A stretch of DNA of 9,312 nucleotides from Acidobacteriota bacterium (GCA_021810175.1 JAJZJJ010000072.1:1-9312); one strand, 5' to 3'. Shown: positions 1 through 9,214, numbered from the stretch's first letter. The notes: generated by a model not told the origin, from the sequence alone. Numbers and translations are program-made.

Positions 1-471
1 CAGAAAAGCGTAGCGCTCGCGGTTGCGCTGGAACTCCAGAGCCGCGTTCACCGAGTACGCATTGGCGGTGCCGAACTCATCCACCTGCACCGAGTGGTCG
101 ATCACCAGCTCCGCCGGTTGCAGCGGATTGATCTTCTGCGGATCGCCGCCCAGAACCTTCATGGCGTCGCGCGCTGCCGCCAGATCCACCACCGCCGGTA
201 CGCCGGTGAAGTCCTGCATCAGAACACGCGCCGGCATCCACGAAATTTCGCGCGAAGGCTCGGCTTTTGGATCCCACCTGGCGAGGAACTCAATGTCCTC
301 CGCGGTGACGGATTTGCCGTCCTCGTGACGAAGCAGATTTTCAAGCAGAATGCGGAGGCTGAAGGGAAGACGGTTGAGCTGGACGCCGCGCTTTTCAAGC
401 GCACCAAGGCGGAAGATTTCGTATGTCTTTCCGCCGCTCTTCAGTTCGGACTGGCTGCCGAAGGTGTTCAT
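1..471 (-). CDS. acnA: Aconitate hydratase, N-terminal 157 residues (runs off the left edge)
   Basis: Aconitase of the AcnA/IRP1 type, which interconverts citrate and isocitrate in the TCA cycle using a [4Fe-4S] cluster in the cytoplasm. Only the 5' end is present: 157 codons of a family usually near 900. The translation begins MNTFGSQSELKSGG and shows the family blocks RILLENLLR (about 40-48), WMPARVLMQDFTGVPAVVDL (78-97) and VIDHSVQVDEFG (123-134). The last carries the Asp-His-Ser (125-127) of the active-site region. The cluster cysteines would lie beyond the edge. The ATG at 471-469 is supported by an AAAGGA Shine-Dalgarno (plus-strand 478-483) six bases upstream and by homology starting a few residues in. 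It is transcribed away from the metal transporter gene, sharing a 356-bp intergenic region. Identification is very secure; completeness cannot be judged. Confidence 0.96.
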   Translation of the reverse strand, partial: MNTFGSQSELKSGGKTYEIFRLGALEKRGVQLNRLPFSLRILLENLLRHEDGKSVTAEDIEFLARWDPKAEPSREISWMPARVLMQDFTGVPAVVDLAAARDAMKVLGGDPQKINPLQPAELVIDHSVQVDEFGTANAYSVNAALEFQRNRERYAFL

Positions 472-663
472 CGGAATTCCTTTCGTGGTCAGGGACGCGG
501 AAGCTTCGCTCACGCACTGCGCGATCAGGCCGCCAGGAGGCGGAGCGGGAGGGACAAATCGGTCAGGAAAAGATGCTTCGTCCACGGTCGGGACGGCCTC
601 GCCGAAACCGGCGAAGAAGCGGGGGAAACGAGACTAATTGGTTCATCGTCACCGCTCCATATT

Positions 664-713
664 TTATCGCTACCGGGGACCTCGGCGCGGAGCCCCGTCC
701 CCGGCCGCGATAA
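664..713. repeat. 50-nt imperfect inverted repeat with nested stem
   Basis: The left arm TTATCGC-TA-CCGGGGAC (664-680) pairs with the right arm GTCCCCGG-CC-GCGATAA (697-713). This gives 7 bp, a 2-nt internal mismatch and then 8 bp, around a 16-nt centre. The centre can extend the stem by CTC/GAG (681-683 with 690-692) around GGCGCG, leaving CCCC bulged. It could be a REP-like palindromic element, a bidirectional structural boundary or a regulatory hairpin in the acnA leader. There is no T-tract, so it is not a classical intrinsic terminator. No second copy was seen in this window. Confidence 0.7.
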
Positions 714-753
714 CCGGCGGCCCGTGAAGCCCTGCCGCACTGGCGGCCAATGA

Positions 754-793
754 GTTAACCATAGTTAATTTCCGTTAACCATGGTTTACTTCC
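754..793. repeat. 20-bp tandem direct repeat, operator-like
   Basis: Two adjacent 20-bp units, 754-773 (GTTAACCATAGTTAATTTCC) and 774-793 (GTTAACCATGGTTTACTTCC), match at 17 of 20 positions. Each contains a dyad: TTAAC-CATA-GTTAA (755-768) and TTAACCATGGTTTA (775-788), whose core AACCATGGTT (777-786) is a perfect palindrome. The dyad centres are 20 bp apart, about two helical turns, so two dimers could sit on the same DNA face. The second unit overlaps a candidate -35 of the transporter gene. A repressor operator is the natural inference; the regulator is unknown. Confidence 0.55.
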
Positions 794-814
794 ACAGGCC
801 CCCGACCGTAGACT
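785..814 (+). promoter_or_regulatory. Candidate sigma-70 promoter for the metal transporter gene
   Basis: TTTACT (785-790) and TAGACT (809-814) are separated by 18 bp and resemble -35 and -10 hexamers. Transcription would start near 820, only about 8 nt before the first possible GTG. The -35 falls inside the second unit of the 20-bp tandem repeat, as expected for repression by occlusion. Both hexamers are only moderate matches and acidobacterial promoters are poorly characterised, so this is tentative. Confidence 0.35.
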
Positions 815-827
815 CAGCTCAGCGAAA

Positions 828-2285
828 GTGATCCGGCTGGACGAGCAGGCCTCGGCCCGCATTTCGTTCAATCATGCAATCGGGAGCAGCAAAGAAGTGC
901 GTGCGGAAGCACAATCCAGGGGTAAGAACCGCGCCGTGACCACGGCCGTCGAACCGGTCGTCACTCACGAGGACTACGACCGCGCCCGCGACCGCGCCCG
1001 CGTCCGCGCCGCCCGCATGCGCAAAGGCCCGCTCGCGAAACTCTGGCTGCTGTGGCTGCTCATCGGTCCCGGCATCCTGGTCATGCTGGGCGAAAACGAC
1101 GGCCCCAGCATGCTGAGCTATGCGGCCACCGGCGCGAAGTACGGCATCGGCTTCTTCATCCCCTTTGTCGTTCTCACCTTTGCCATGGCCATCGTGGTCC
1201 AGGAGATGACCGTCCGCCTGGGCGCAGCCACCCACCGCGGCCACGCCGAGCTGATCTTCGAGCGCTTCGGGCCCTTCTGGGGCTGGTTCTCCATGATCGA
1301 CCTCGGCATCGGCAATTTCCTCACCCTCATCACCGAATTCATCGCCGTCCGCGCCGGCCTGGGATTCTTCGGCGTCCCGCCCTGGGCCGCGGTTCTGGTC
1401 ACTCTGGCCATCCTCTATTCCGCCCTGCTCAGCCACCGCTACTGGACCTGGGAGCGCGTGACACTGCTCGCTGCGGCGTTCAATCTCGTCTTTATCCCCG
1501 TCGCTCTGCTGGCCCACCCCCACTGGGGCGACCTGGGCCGCTCGTTCCTTACGTGGAAGCCGCTGCCGCCCTTCAACGGAGACATGGTGCTCATCGTCCT
1601 CTCCGACATCGGCGCCACCGTCACGCCGTGGATGCTCTTCTTCCAGCAGAGCGCCACCGTCGACAAGGGCATGACCGCCCGGGACATCCGCTACGGCCGG
1701 ATGGACACCGTTCTGGGCGCGGCTCTTGCGGCCGCCACCGCGCTGGCCACCATCGTCGCCACCGCTCCGCTCTTCGGCAAAATCTCCGCCGGAAATTTCG
1801 AGGCGGCGCAGTTTGCCCAGGCGCTTCAACCCATCATCGGCCATCTGGGCGCCGCGCTCTTCGCCCTCGGCATGGTGGAAGCCGGCATCGTCGCCGCCAT
1901 TACCATCTCCACCTCCTCCGCCTACGCCTTCGGCGAGGTGGCCGGCAAGCCGCACAGCCTCAACCTCCCCGTCAACGAAGGCAAGGCCTTCTACGCCGTC
2001 CTGGGCCTCTGCGCGGCGGCGGCCGGAACCATCGTCCTTATCCCCGGACTTCCGCTGGTCTTCGTCGTGCTGGTAGTGAACGTGGTGGCTGTGCTGGCTA
2101 TGCCGCCGGCTCTGGTCTTTCTCTATCTGCTGGTCAACGACAAGGAAATCATGGGCGGCGTCAGGAGCCCCCGCTGGACCAATGCGCTCGCGCTGCTCGT
2201 CGTCCTGATCCTCACCGCGGCGGGCATTCTTTACGGCGTCAGCATCGTGTCGCCCCACGCGCTCGCCTGGCTCGGCGCACACTAA
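828..2285 (+). CDS. Nramp-superfamily divalent-metal transporter with atypical metal-site motifs
   Basis: Inner-membrane protein of the Nramp/SLC11 superfamily (LeuT fold), predicted to import divalent metal ions. Family landmarks are the TM1 segment WLLIGPGILVMLGENDGPSM (about 76-95), QEMTVRLGAATHRGHAELI (125-143), the TM6 segment SDIGATVTPWMLFFQQSATV (259-278) and a NDKEIMGG stretch (437-444). There are about 11 hydrophobic segments. The classical TM1 motif DPGN reads DGPS (91-94) and the TM6 methionine aligns with Thr266 (TPW), so metal selectivity probably differs from Mn/Fe Nramps; magnesium or another ion is possible. The start is uncertain. GTG 828 has no Shine-Dalgarno, GTG 897 follows GGGAG by 10 nt, and GTG 936 follows AGGGG by 13 nt. 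All three retain the conserved core, which is preceded by an Arg/Asp-rich cytosolic tail (about 49-66). It is followed closely by a small membrane-protein gene. Confidence 0.93.
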   Translation: MIRLDEQASARISFNHAIGSSKEVRAEAQSRGKNRAVTTAVEPVVTHEDYDRARDRARVRAARMRKGPLAKLWLLWLLIGPGILVMLGENDGPSMLSYAATGAKYGIGFFIPFVVLTFAMAIVVQEMTVRLGAATHRGHAELIFERFGPFWGWFSMIDLGIGNFLTLITEFIAVRAGLGFFGVPPWAAVLVTLAILYSALLSHRYWTWERVTLLAAAFNLVFIPVALLAHPHWGDLGRSFLTWKPLPPFNGDMVLIVLSDIGATVTPWMLFFQQSATVDKGMTARDIRYGRMDTVLGAALAAATALATIVATAPLFGKISAGNFEAAQFAQALQPIIGHLGAALFALGMVEAGIVAAITISTSSAYAFGEVAGKPHSLNLPVNEGKAFYAVLGLCAAAAGTIVLIPGLPLVFVVLVVNVVAVLAMPPALVFLYLLVNDKEIMGGVRSPRWTNALALLVVLILTAAGILYGVSIVSPHALAWLGAH

Positions 2286-2304
2286 AGCATCCACAGGAGG
2301 CGAA

Positions 2305-2511
2305 ATGACGAAGCATGAATTTGTGAGCGACACCGAAGCCGGCTTTGTCCTCTCCGAGTTGGAAACCGATCAGCTGGTGCGCGCCAAGAAGGCCCCCGTC
2401 CCCCGTCGCAAACTCCGCGGCGGCGAGCTGGCCATCCTGTGGGCGCTGCGCATTTACCTCGTCTTCATGCTGGCTGTCGTCTGCTGGCAGGCATGGAACG
2501 CGACCCGTTAG
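2305..2511 (+). CDS. Small single-span membrane protein downstream of the Nramp-type transporter
   Basis: A 68-residue protein of unrecognised family. Residues 1-40 are polar, acidic at first (EFVSDTEAGFVLSELETD) and then basic (RAKKAPVPRRKLRGG). Residues 41-62 form one hydrophobic segment (ELAILWALRIYLVFMLAVVC), and a short WQAWNATR tail follows. The Arg/Lys-rich stretch before the helix favours an N-in, C-out topology. It starts with ATG preceded by a full AGGAGG (2295-2300), spaced four bases, only 19 bp after the transporter stop, so the two genes are almost certainly co-transcribed. A subunit, stabiliser or regulator of the transporter is plausible from context only. The strong ribosome site and good spacing make it likely to be a real gene. 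Confidence 0.8.
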   Translation: MTKHEFVSDTEAGFVLSELETDQLVRAKKAPVPRRKLRGGELAILWALRIYLVFMLAVVCWQAWNATR

Positions 2512-2563
2512 CTGGCGCTGAACCGGCGCCTGCGATACGCTCGGATTGAGGACACCAAGTTCG

Positions 2564-3835
<1,272 letters not shown>

Positions 3836-3902
3836 CCTCGCACCGCGACCACAAACCGGGAATCGGCCGCTTTTCCGTGAACTTCCTGAATCCTGGCAAT
3901 GC

Positions 3903-3916
3903 TATGATTTTTCATA
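3903..3916. promoter_or_regulatory. Dyad TATGA-TTTT-TCATA, possible distal activator site
   Basis: A perfect 5-bp inverted repeat with a T4 spacer in the AT-rich block, centred about 170 bp upstream of the predicted sigma-54 transcription start. That is within the range used by sigma-54 enhancer-binding proteins. Short AT-rich dyads occur by chance, so this is only a candidate. Confidence 0.25.
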
Positions 3917-3972
3917 TTTATTCATGGGATTCCACGCGAATTGGTATGTCTCGAGTTTCAGGCCTCCTCCGA

Positions 3973-3984
3973 AGGCAAATGCCT
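3973..3984. promoter_or_regulatory. Dyad AGGC-AAAT-GCCT, possible activator site
   Basis: A perfect 4-bp inverted repeat with a 4-nt A/T spacer, centred about 100 bp upstream of the predicted start of the kinase operon. This is the usual position for an upstream activating sequence. The short arms make it a weak call on sequence alone. Confidence 0.22.
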
Positions 3985-4019
3985 GCTCACTGTTTCGTCT
4001 TAAAATGAATAGGATACGC

Positions 4020-4033
4020 ATCTCAAAAGAGAT
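4020..4033. promoter_or_regulatory. Dyad ATCTC-AAAA-GAGAT upstream of the sigma-54 promoter
   Basis: A perfect 5-bp inverted repeat with an A4 spacer, ending 20 bp before the -24 element and centred near -53 of the predicted start. It has the same 5-4-5 geometry as the dyad at 3903-3916 but different arm sequence. It could bind the activator encoded by the operon or another regulator. Confidence 0.28.
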
Positions 4034-4053
4034 ACCGCTTTTGGAATTCGCGA

Positions 4054-4069
4054 TGGCAGGGAACTTGCA
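4054..4069 (+). promoter_or_regulatory. Sigma-54 (-24/-12) promoter of the kinase-regulator operon
   Basis: TGGCAGGGAACTTGCA matches the sigma-54 consensus TGGCACG-N4-TTGCA at 11 of 12 specified positions. The invariant GG (4055-4056) and GC (4067-4068) are separated by exactly 10 bases. Transcription would start about 12 nt after the GC, near 4080, giving an 84-nt leader before the kinase ATG at 4164. The operon's second gene encodes a sigma-54 activator, so context and sequence agree. The match is seen directly; promoter activity and autoregulation are inferred. Confidence 0.8.
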
Positions 4070-4092
4070 TTCCACCGCTTCCGAGGAGAACT

Positions 4093-4113
4093 CTGGCTGC
4101 CAGACGCAGCCAG
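4093..4113 (+). promoter_or_regulatory. Perfect 8-bp hairpin in the predicted leader of the kinase mRNA
   Basis: CTGGCTGC (4093-4100) and GCAGCCAG (4106-4113) are exact inverted repeats around a 5-nt loop CAGAC. It lies about 13-34 nt downstream of the predicted sigma-54 start and 50 nt before the kinase ATG. There is no T-tract, so it is not a classical terminator. It could be an operator dyad or an mRNA structure affecting stability or translation of a gene that itself lacks a clear Shine-Dalgarno. Confidence 0.45.
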
Positions 4114-4163
4114 GCATTTCCGTGCTCCCCAGTTTCCAATTCGGTTAACATCGTCGCCTGGCC

Positions 4164-7041
4164 ATGGAAAAGGCATATAAAACTCGCATCATCGCTCTCC
4201 TGTTGGCGCTGGCAACCGCCACAGCGGTGATCTTTGCGGTTTTCAATTTCGACCAGGAAAACCACTGGGCCTCAGCCTGGCCCACCGACGGCGTAACCTG
4301 GTTCGAAGCCCATGGCGGCCTCCGCGCCGAGCGAGTCCCTGCCAACAGCCCCGCCGAACTCGGCGGCGTCAAGCAGGGCGATCTGCTCCTCCAGATTCGC
4401 ACCGTCCAGAACGGCACCCCGGTGCCAGTCACCCGCGTCTTCCAGTTGATGCAGGAGATGCATCACGTAGGCGTCTGGAACACCATCCACTACACCCTCG
4501 AACGCCATGGCGTCGTCCTGCCCGACGTCCCCGTCGACCTCGTTCCGCAGAACGACAGCAACAACCAGATGTTCCGGCTGATCGCCCTGGTCTACCTCGG
4601 CATCGGCCTGTATGTTCTGCTGCGACGCTGGACGGCTCCGCACTCCACCCACTTCTATATCTATTGCCTGGCGTCCTTCGTCCTCTACTCCTTCTGGTAC
4701 ACCGGCAAGTTCAATACCTTCGACTGGATCGTCTACTGGTGCGGCATAGGAGCGGCTGCGCTCCAGCCTGCCCTCTTCCTGCACTTCGCCATCGCCTTCG
4801 CCCGCGAGAGGAAGAAGTGGCGCGGCTGGATCGTCGCCCTCACTTACCTGCCGGGCGCCGCCGTGGTCGGCCTGCAGATCTTCGCGCAGACTGAGTTTCA
4901 GGCCACCGAGGTTCTCCGCCACCGCCTCGACCAGATTTCAACCGGCTATGAGGCGCTCTTCTACGTGCTGGCGTCTCTGGTCTTTTACGTCCATTACCGC
5001 AAGGCGCAGGCCCCGCTGCAGCGTCAGCAGCTCCGCTGGCTCACTCAGGGCACCGTCCTCGCCGTGGCCCCCTTCACCCTGCTGGCCGCCATTCCCTATA
5101 TGGCCAATGTGGCCATGCCCGATCCGGTCACGAAATTCGCCGGCATCTGCATGGTGATTCTGCCGCTCACCTTCAGCTGGGCCATCGTCCGCTACCGCAT
5201 GATGGACGTGGACCTGATCTTCAAGCGCAGCGTCACCTACACCCTGGCCACCGCCGCCCTGGTCGGCGTCTACTTTGCTCTGGTCGCGGTCGCCGCCGAA
5301 ATCGTCCGCAAGAGCCTGCCCGGCCTGGGCGTCTGGGGCCTGCTGGCGGCCATCGTCGTCACCGCCCTCCTCTTCGATCCGCTCAAGCGCATGATCCAGC
5401 GCAAAGTGGACAAGCTCTTCGACCGCCAGACCTACGACTACCGCTCCACCCTCATCGACTTCGGGCGGGGCCTGAGCTCCTTCACCAATCTCGAAGCCCT
5501 GCTCCACGCCATCGTCGACCGCCTGCCGCGCACCCTCGGTGTGGAACGCGTCGCCGTCTTTCTGGCCGACGCTCCCACCCAGTACCAGCTGGCCGCCCAG
5601 CATGGACTGGCCGCCGTGTCGGCCCTGCCCCTCGACCTCGGCTTCCTCGATTTCGACGGCCAGGATGCCGGCTCCCACCTCTTCCTCGAAAATCCCCAGC
5701 AGGCCCTGCACCTCACCGAGCCCCAGCAGCGCACCGTTGCCGCTCTGGATATGAACTACTTCCTCCCCTGCCGCGTCGGCGTGCCCGGCGCGCGCGACTG
5801 GGAGATGCGCGACCGTACCATTGCCGTCATCGGCCTCGGCCGCCGCGCCGGCGGCGACTTCCTCTCCAGCGAGGACATGGAGCTGCTCGAGTCCCTCGCC
5901 GGCTACATCGGCATCGCTCTGCAGAACGCGCGCCTCTACGCCAGCCTCCAGGAAAAAATCGTCGAGTACGAGCGCCTCAAGGAATTCAACGAGAATATCG
6001 TCGAATCCATCAATGTCGGCATCCTCGCCATCGATCCCGAAGAACGCATCGAAAGCTGGAACTCGCAGATGGAAGTCCTGTTCGCCATGCCGCGCCGGGA
6101 TGCTCTCCGTCAGCCCCTCGATGCCGTCTTTCCTCCGGAACTGGTGCAGGAGTTTCACCGGGTAAAAGACCAGCCGGGCGTGCACAACCTCTACAAATTC
6201 CGCCTCGACACCCCCGCCGAAGAGTCGCGCATCGCCAATATCGCCATCGCCCCGCTGGTCTCCCGCGACTTCAAAACCCTCGGCCGCATCATCCTCATCG
6301 ACGACATTACCGACCAGACGCAGATGGAAGGCCAGCTCGCCCAGGCCGAAAAGCTCTCCTCCATCGGTCTGCTCGCCGCCGGCGTCGCCCACGAGGTCAA
6401 TACCCCTCTGGCCGTGATCTCGTCTTATACACAAATGATGTCGAGGCAGCTCCGCGGCGACGAGCGGCTTGGCCCGCTGCTCGAAAAGATCACCCAGCAG
6501 ACCTTCCGCGCCTCGGAGATCGTCAACGGCCTCCTCAACTTCTCCCGCACCAGCGGCGCTGAGTACCGCGAGACCGACGTCAACGCCATCATTCACGACA
6601 CTCTGACCCTGCTCGAACACCAGTTCAAAACCGCCCAGATCCGCGTCGAAGCCAGCCTGCTTCCCGGCCTTCCGCCCATCCTCGGCAACTCCGGCAAGCT
6701 CCAGCAGGTCTTCCTCAATCTCTTCCTCAACGCAAAAGACGCCATGACCGGCTCGGGCGAGGAACGCACCCTGCGCGTGGCTACCGAAGCCAATGGCCAC
6801 GTCAGTATTTCCATCGCCGACAGCGGCTCGGGAATCGCGCCCGAACATCTGCGGCGCATCTACGATCCATTCTTCACCACCAAGACGGCGCGGCGCGAAG
6901 GACAGCCGCGCGGAACAGGACTGGGCCTCGCAGTGACGTACGGCATTATTCAGGAACATTCGGGAAAGATCCACGTGGAAAGCAAAGTGGGTGAAGGAAC
7001 CACCTTTTATCTGGAATTTCCCATGCTGAGGAAGCCGGCTC

Positions 7042-7049
<8 letters not shown>
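4164..7049 (+). CDS. Membrane sensor histidine kinase with PDZ-like, multi-TM, GAF and PAS domains
   Basis: A 961-residue sensor that should autophosphorylate and pass phosphate to the adjacent regulator. Order: one TM segment (about 9-27), an extracytoplasmic PDZ-like region (about 50-127, with VPANSPAELGGVKQGDLLLQI), about nine further TM segments (136-405), a GAF-like domain (about 430-590), a PAS-like domain (about 608-715), HisKA with H-box AAGVAHEVNTPLAVI (phospho-acceptor His743) and a HATPase. The HATPase has N-box LNLFLNAKDAM (Asn852/Asn856), G1 IADSGSGI (885-ish, Asp886), DPFFTTK (901-907) and G2 GTGLGL (917-922). Ten TM segments would put both ends in the cytoplasm. The TM-PDZ-multi-TM plan recalls the ComP-type sensors of Firmicutes, but the signal is unknown. 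ATG 4164 is the first start after an in-frame stop at 4146 and has no clear Shine-Dalgarno. All catalytic boxes are intact. Confidence 0.95.
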
Positions 7050-8475
<1,426 letters not shown>

Positions 8476-8555
8476 CCCCGCGCTCTCCGCCGCCATAGCC
8501 CTCCGGAGTGCCATCCCAGGGGCCCTCTCGGGCGATGACCTTCCGGATGCCCCGG

Positions 8556-8564
8556 TGCTACATT
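8556..8564 (+). promoter_or_regulatory. Extended -10 promoter just before an unknown membrane-protein gene
   Basis: TGCTACATT is an extended -10 (TG-N-TACATT) ending six bases before the ATG at 8571, which lacks a Shine-Dalgarno. Transcription would begin at or next to the start codon, giving a leaderless mRNA. A possible weak -35 (TGACCT, 8536-8541) lies 17 bp upstream. The same arrangement recurs at 9198-9206. Confidence 0.45.
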
Positions 8565-8570
8565 GCGTCC

Positions 8571-9164
8571 ATGAAGGCCGCGCACCGGCTCTATCCCGCC
8601 GCTCTCGCAGTCCTCGTGCTGCTGCTCTGCTTCCCGGTCGCCGCCCACGCTGACGCCGGCCTCCCCATGCTCCCCGTCGGCTGGCCGAAGCTGCTGCTCT
8701 ATCTCGCCGCCGTCATCGCCATTGAAACCGCCTACCTCCAGGAAAAACTCCGCTCCAACTGGCGCAGAACCGCCGTCGCCGTCACCGGAGCCAATCTCGT
8801 CACCACTGGCCTCGGCTATCCGCTCGCATGGCTCATCTTTCAGCTCTTCAACGCCGACCTCCACATGCAGTCCGGTCCCACGGACATCCTCAGCCGCCCT
8901 GCTGCCATGTCCGAGTGGATCTCCGCCCAGCTCTTTCCCGCATGGTACGGATCCCAGCAGATCTGGCCCGAACTGGGCGTCTTTCTCGTCCTGCTTGTGC
9001 CCGGCTACCTGCTCTCCGGCCTGGTCAAGGTCTGGGTCCTCGACAGCTACGACCTCCTCGGTACGCATGGCCACGCCCGCACCAGCGTCTGGCATGCCAA
9101 CCGCCTCTCGTATCTCTTCGTCGCCGTCGCCGGATGCCTGTTCCTCTACACCAGCCAGCAGTAG
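8571..9164 (+). CDS. Unrecognised membrane protein with N-terminal signal sequence
   Basis: A 197-residue protein that I do not recognise. It opens with a typical export signal, MKAAHRLYPAALAVLVLLLC followed by FPVAAHA, with likely cleavage after Ala27 (AHA-DAG). Hydrophobic segments follow at about 37-54, 67-92, 132-157 and 178-194, so the mature protein would span the membrane about four times. A polar stretch between segments two and three (about 93-131) is Trp/Ser/Pro-rich. An in-frame start at 8508 exists, but ATG 8571 is preferred because it places the signal peptide at the N-terminus and sits behind an extended -10. The gene lies 95 bp after the regulator gene with an apparent promoter of its own, so it need not belong to the sigma-54 operon. 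No catalytic motif is visible. Confidence 0.8.
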   Translation: MKAAHRLYPAALAVLVLLLCFPVAAHADAGLPMLPVGWPKLLLYLAAVIAIETAYLQEKLRSNWRRTAVAVTGANLVTTGLGYPLAWLIFQLFNADLHMQSGPTDILSRPAAMSEWISAQLFPAWYGSQQIWPELGVFLVLLVPGYLLSGLVKVWVLDSYDLLGTHGHARTSVWHANRLSYLFVAVAGCLFLYTSQQ

Positions 9165-9197
9165 TGACCACCCGCCGCATCCCCCGCCCGCCTCTTC

Positions 9198-9206
9198 TGT
9201 TACGAT
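9198..9206 (+). promoter_or_regulatory. Extended -10 promoter before the last gene
   Basis: TGTTACGAT fits an extended -10 (TG-N-TACGAT) ending eight bases before the ATG at 9215. The bases between show no good Shine-Dalgarno, only GGCGG directly abutting the ATG, and no convincing -35 is seen. It matches the layout at 8556-8564, which supports leaderless or near-leaderless initiation. Confidence 0.4.
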
Positions 9207-9214
9207 TTCGGCGG

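Larger units (their letters stand above)
472..827. other. Divergent intergenic region between acnA and the metal transporter gene
   Basis: 356 bases without a convincing gene. It must carry the promoter or promoters for leftward acnA and rightward transporter expression. It contains, from left to right, small GC-rich hairpins (CCGCC-AGGA-GGCGG at 530-543; CGCCG-AAAC-CGGCG at 600-613), a 50-nt inverted repeat (664-713), an AT-rich block with a 20-bp tandem repeat (754-793) and a weak promoter-like pair before the transporter gene. The acnA promoter could not be placed: on the minus strand TAAAAT (plus 661-666) is a possible -10, but no good -35 accompanies it. A 27-codon minus-strand ORF (563-646) with a well-spaced GGAG is present but unproven. 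Confidence 0.7.
3836..4163. other. Regulatory intergenic region between purD and the kinase-regulator operon
   Basis: 328 bases, noticeably richer in A+T than the flanking genes. It holds a strong sigma-54 promoter match (4054-4069), three short dyads with A/T-rich 4-nt spacers upstream of it, and a perfect 8-bp hairpin downstream of the predicted start (4093-4113). No convincing rho-independent terminator for purD was found: a weak GGTCG/CGACC pair (3828-3850) spans its stop codon and has no T-tract. Open frames cross this region on both strands, but none has a recognisable protein. Confidence 0.75.

Noticed and set aside
819..2333. 504-codon open frame on the minus strand opposite the transporter gene
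   Set aside because: It lies antisense to a clear membrane transporter and reads as low-complexity Gly/Asp/Glu/Ala/His sequence, an artefact of C-ending codons on the real strand. No domain is visible.
2546..2563. Upstream TTG start giving purD six extra residues
   Set aside because: ATG 2564 gives the standard purD N-terminus with the glycine-rich loop at residues 7-10 and has a usable Shine-Dalgarno; the TTG overlaps that ribosome site.
3902..4117. 71-codon minus-strand ORF in the purD-kinase intergenic region, with a GGGGAG seven bases before its ATG
   Set aside because: The ribosome-site match is tempting, but the peptide resembles nothing I know, its codon use is unlike the neighbours, and it lies across the sigma-54 promoter and dyads. 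Conservation in relatives would be needed to revive it.
8552..8569. Possible sigma-54 promoter before the membrane-protein gene (GG...ATTGC)
   Set aside because: The GG and GC are separated by nine bases rather than ten and the rest of the -24 box does not match; the extended -10 explains the site better.
8508..8570. Upstream in-frame start adding 21 residues to the membrane protein
   Set aside because: The extension would bury the signal peptide behind a polar arm and would span the extended -10 at 8556-8564; ATG 8571 fits better.
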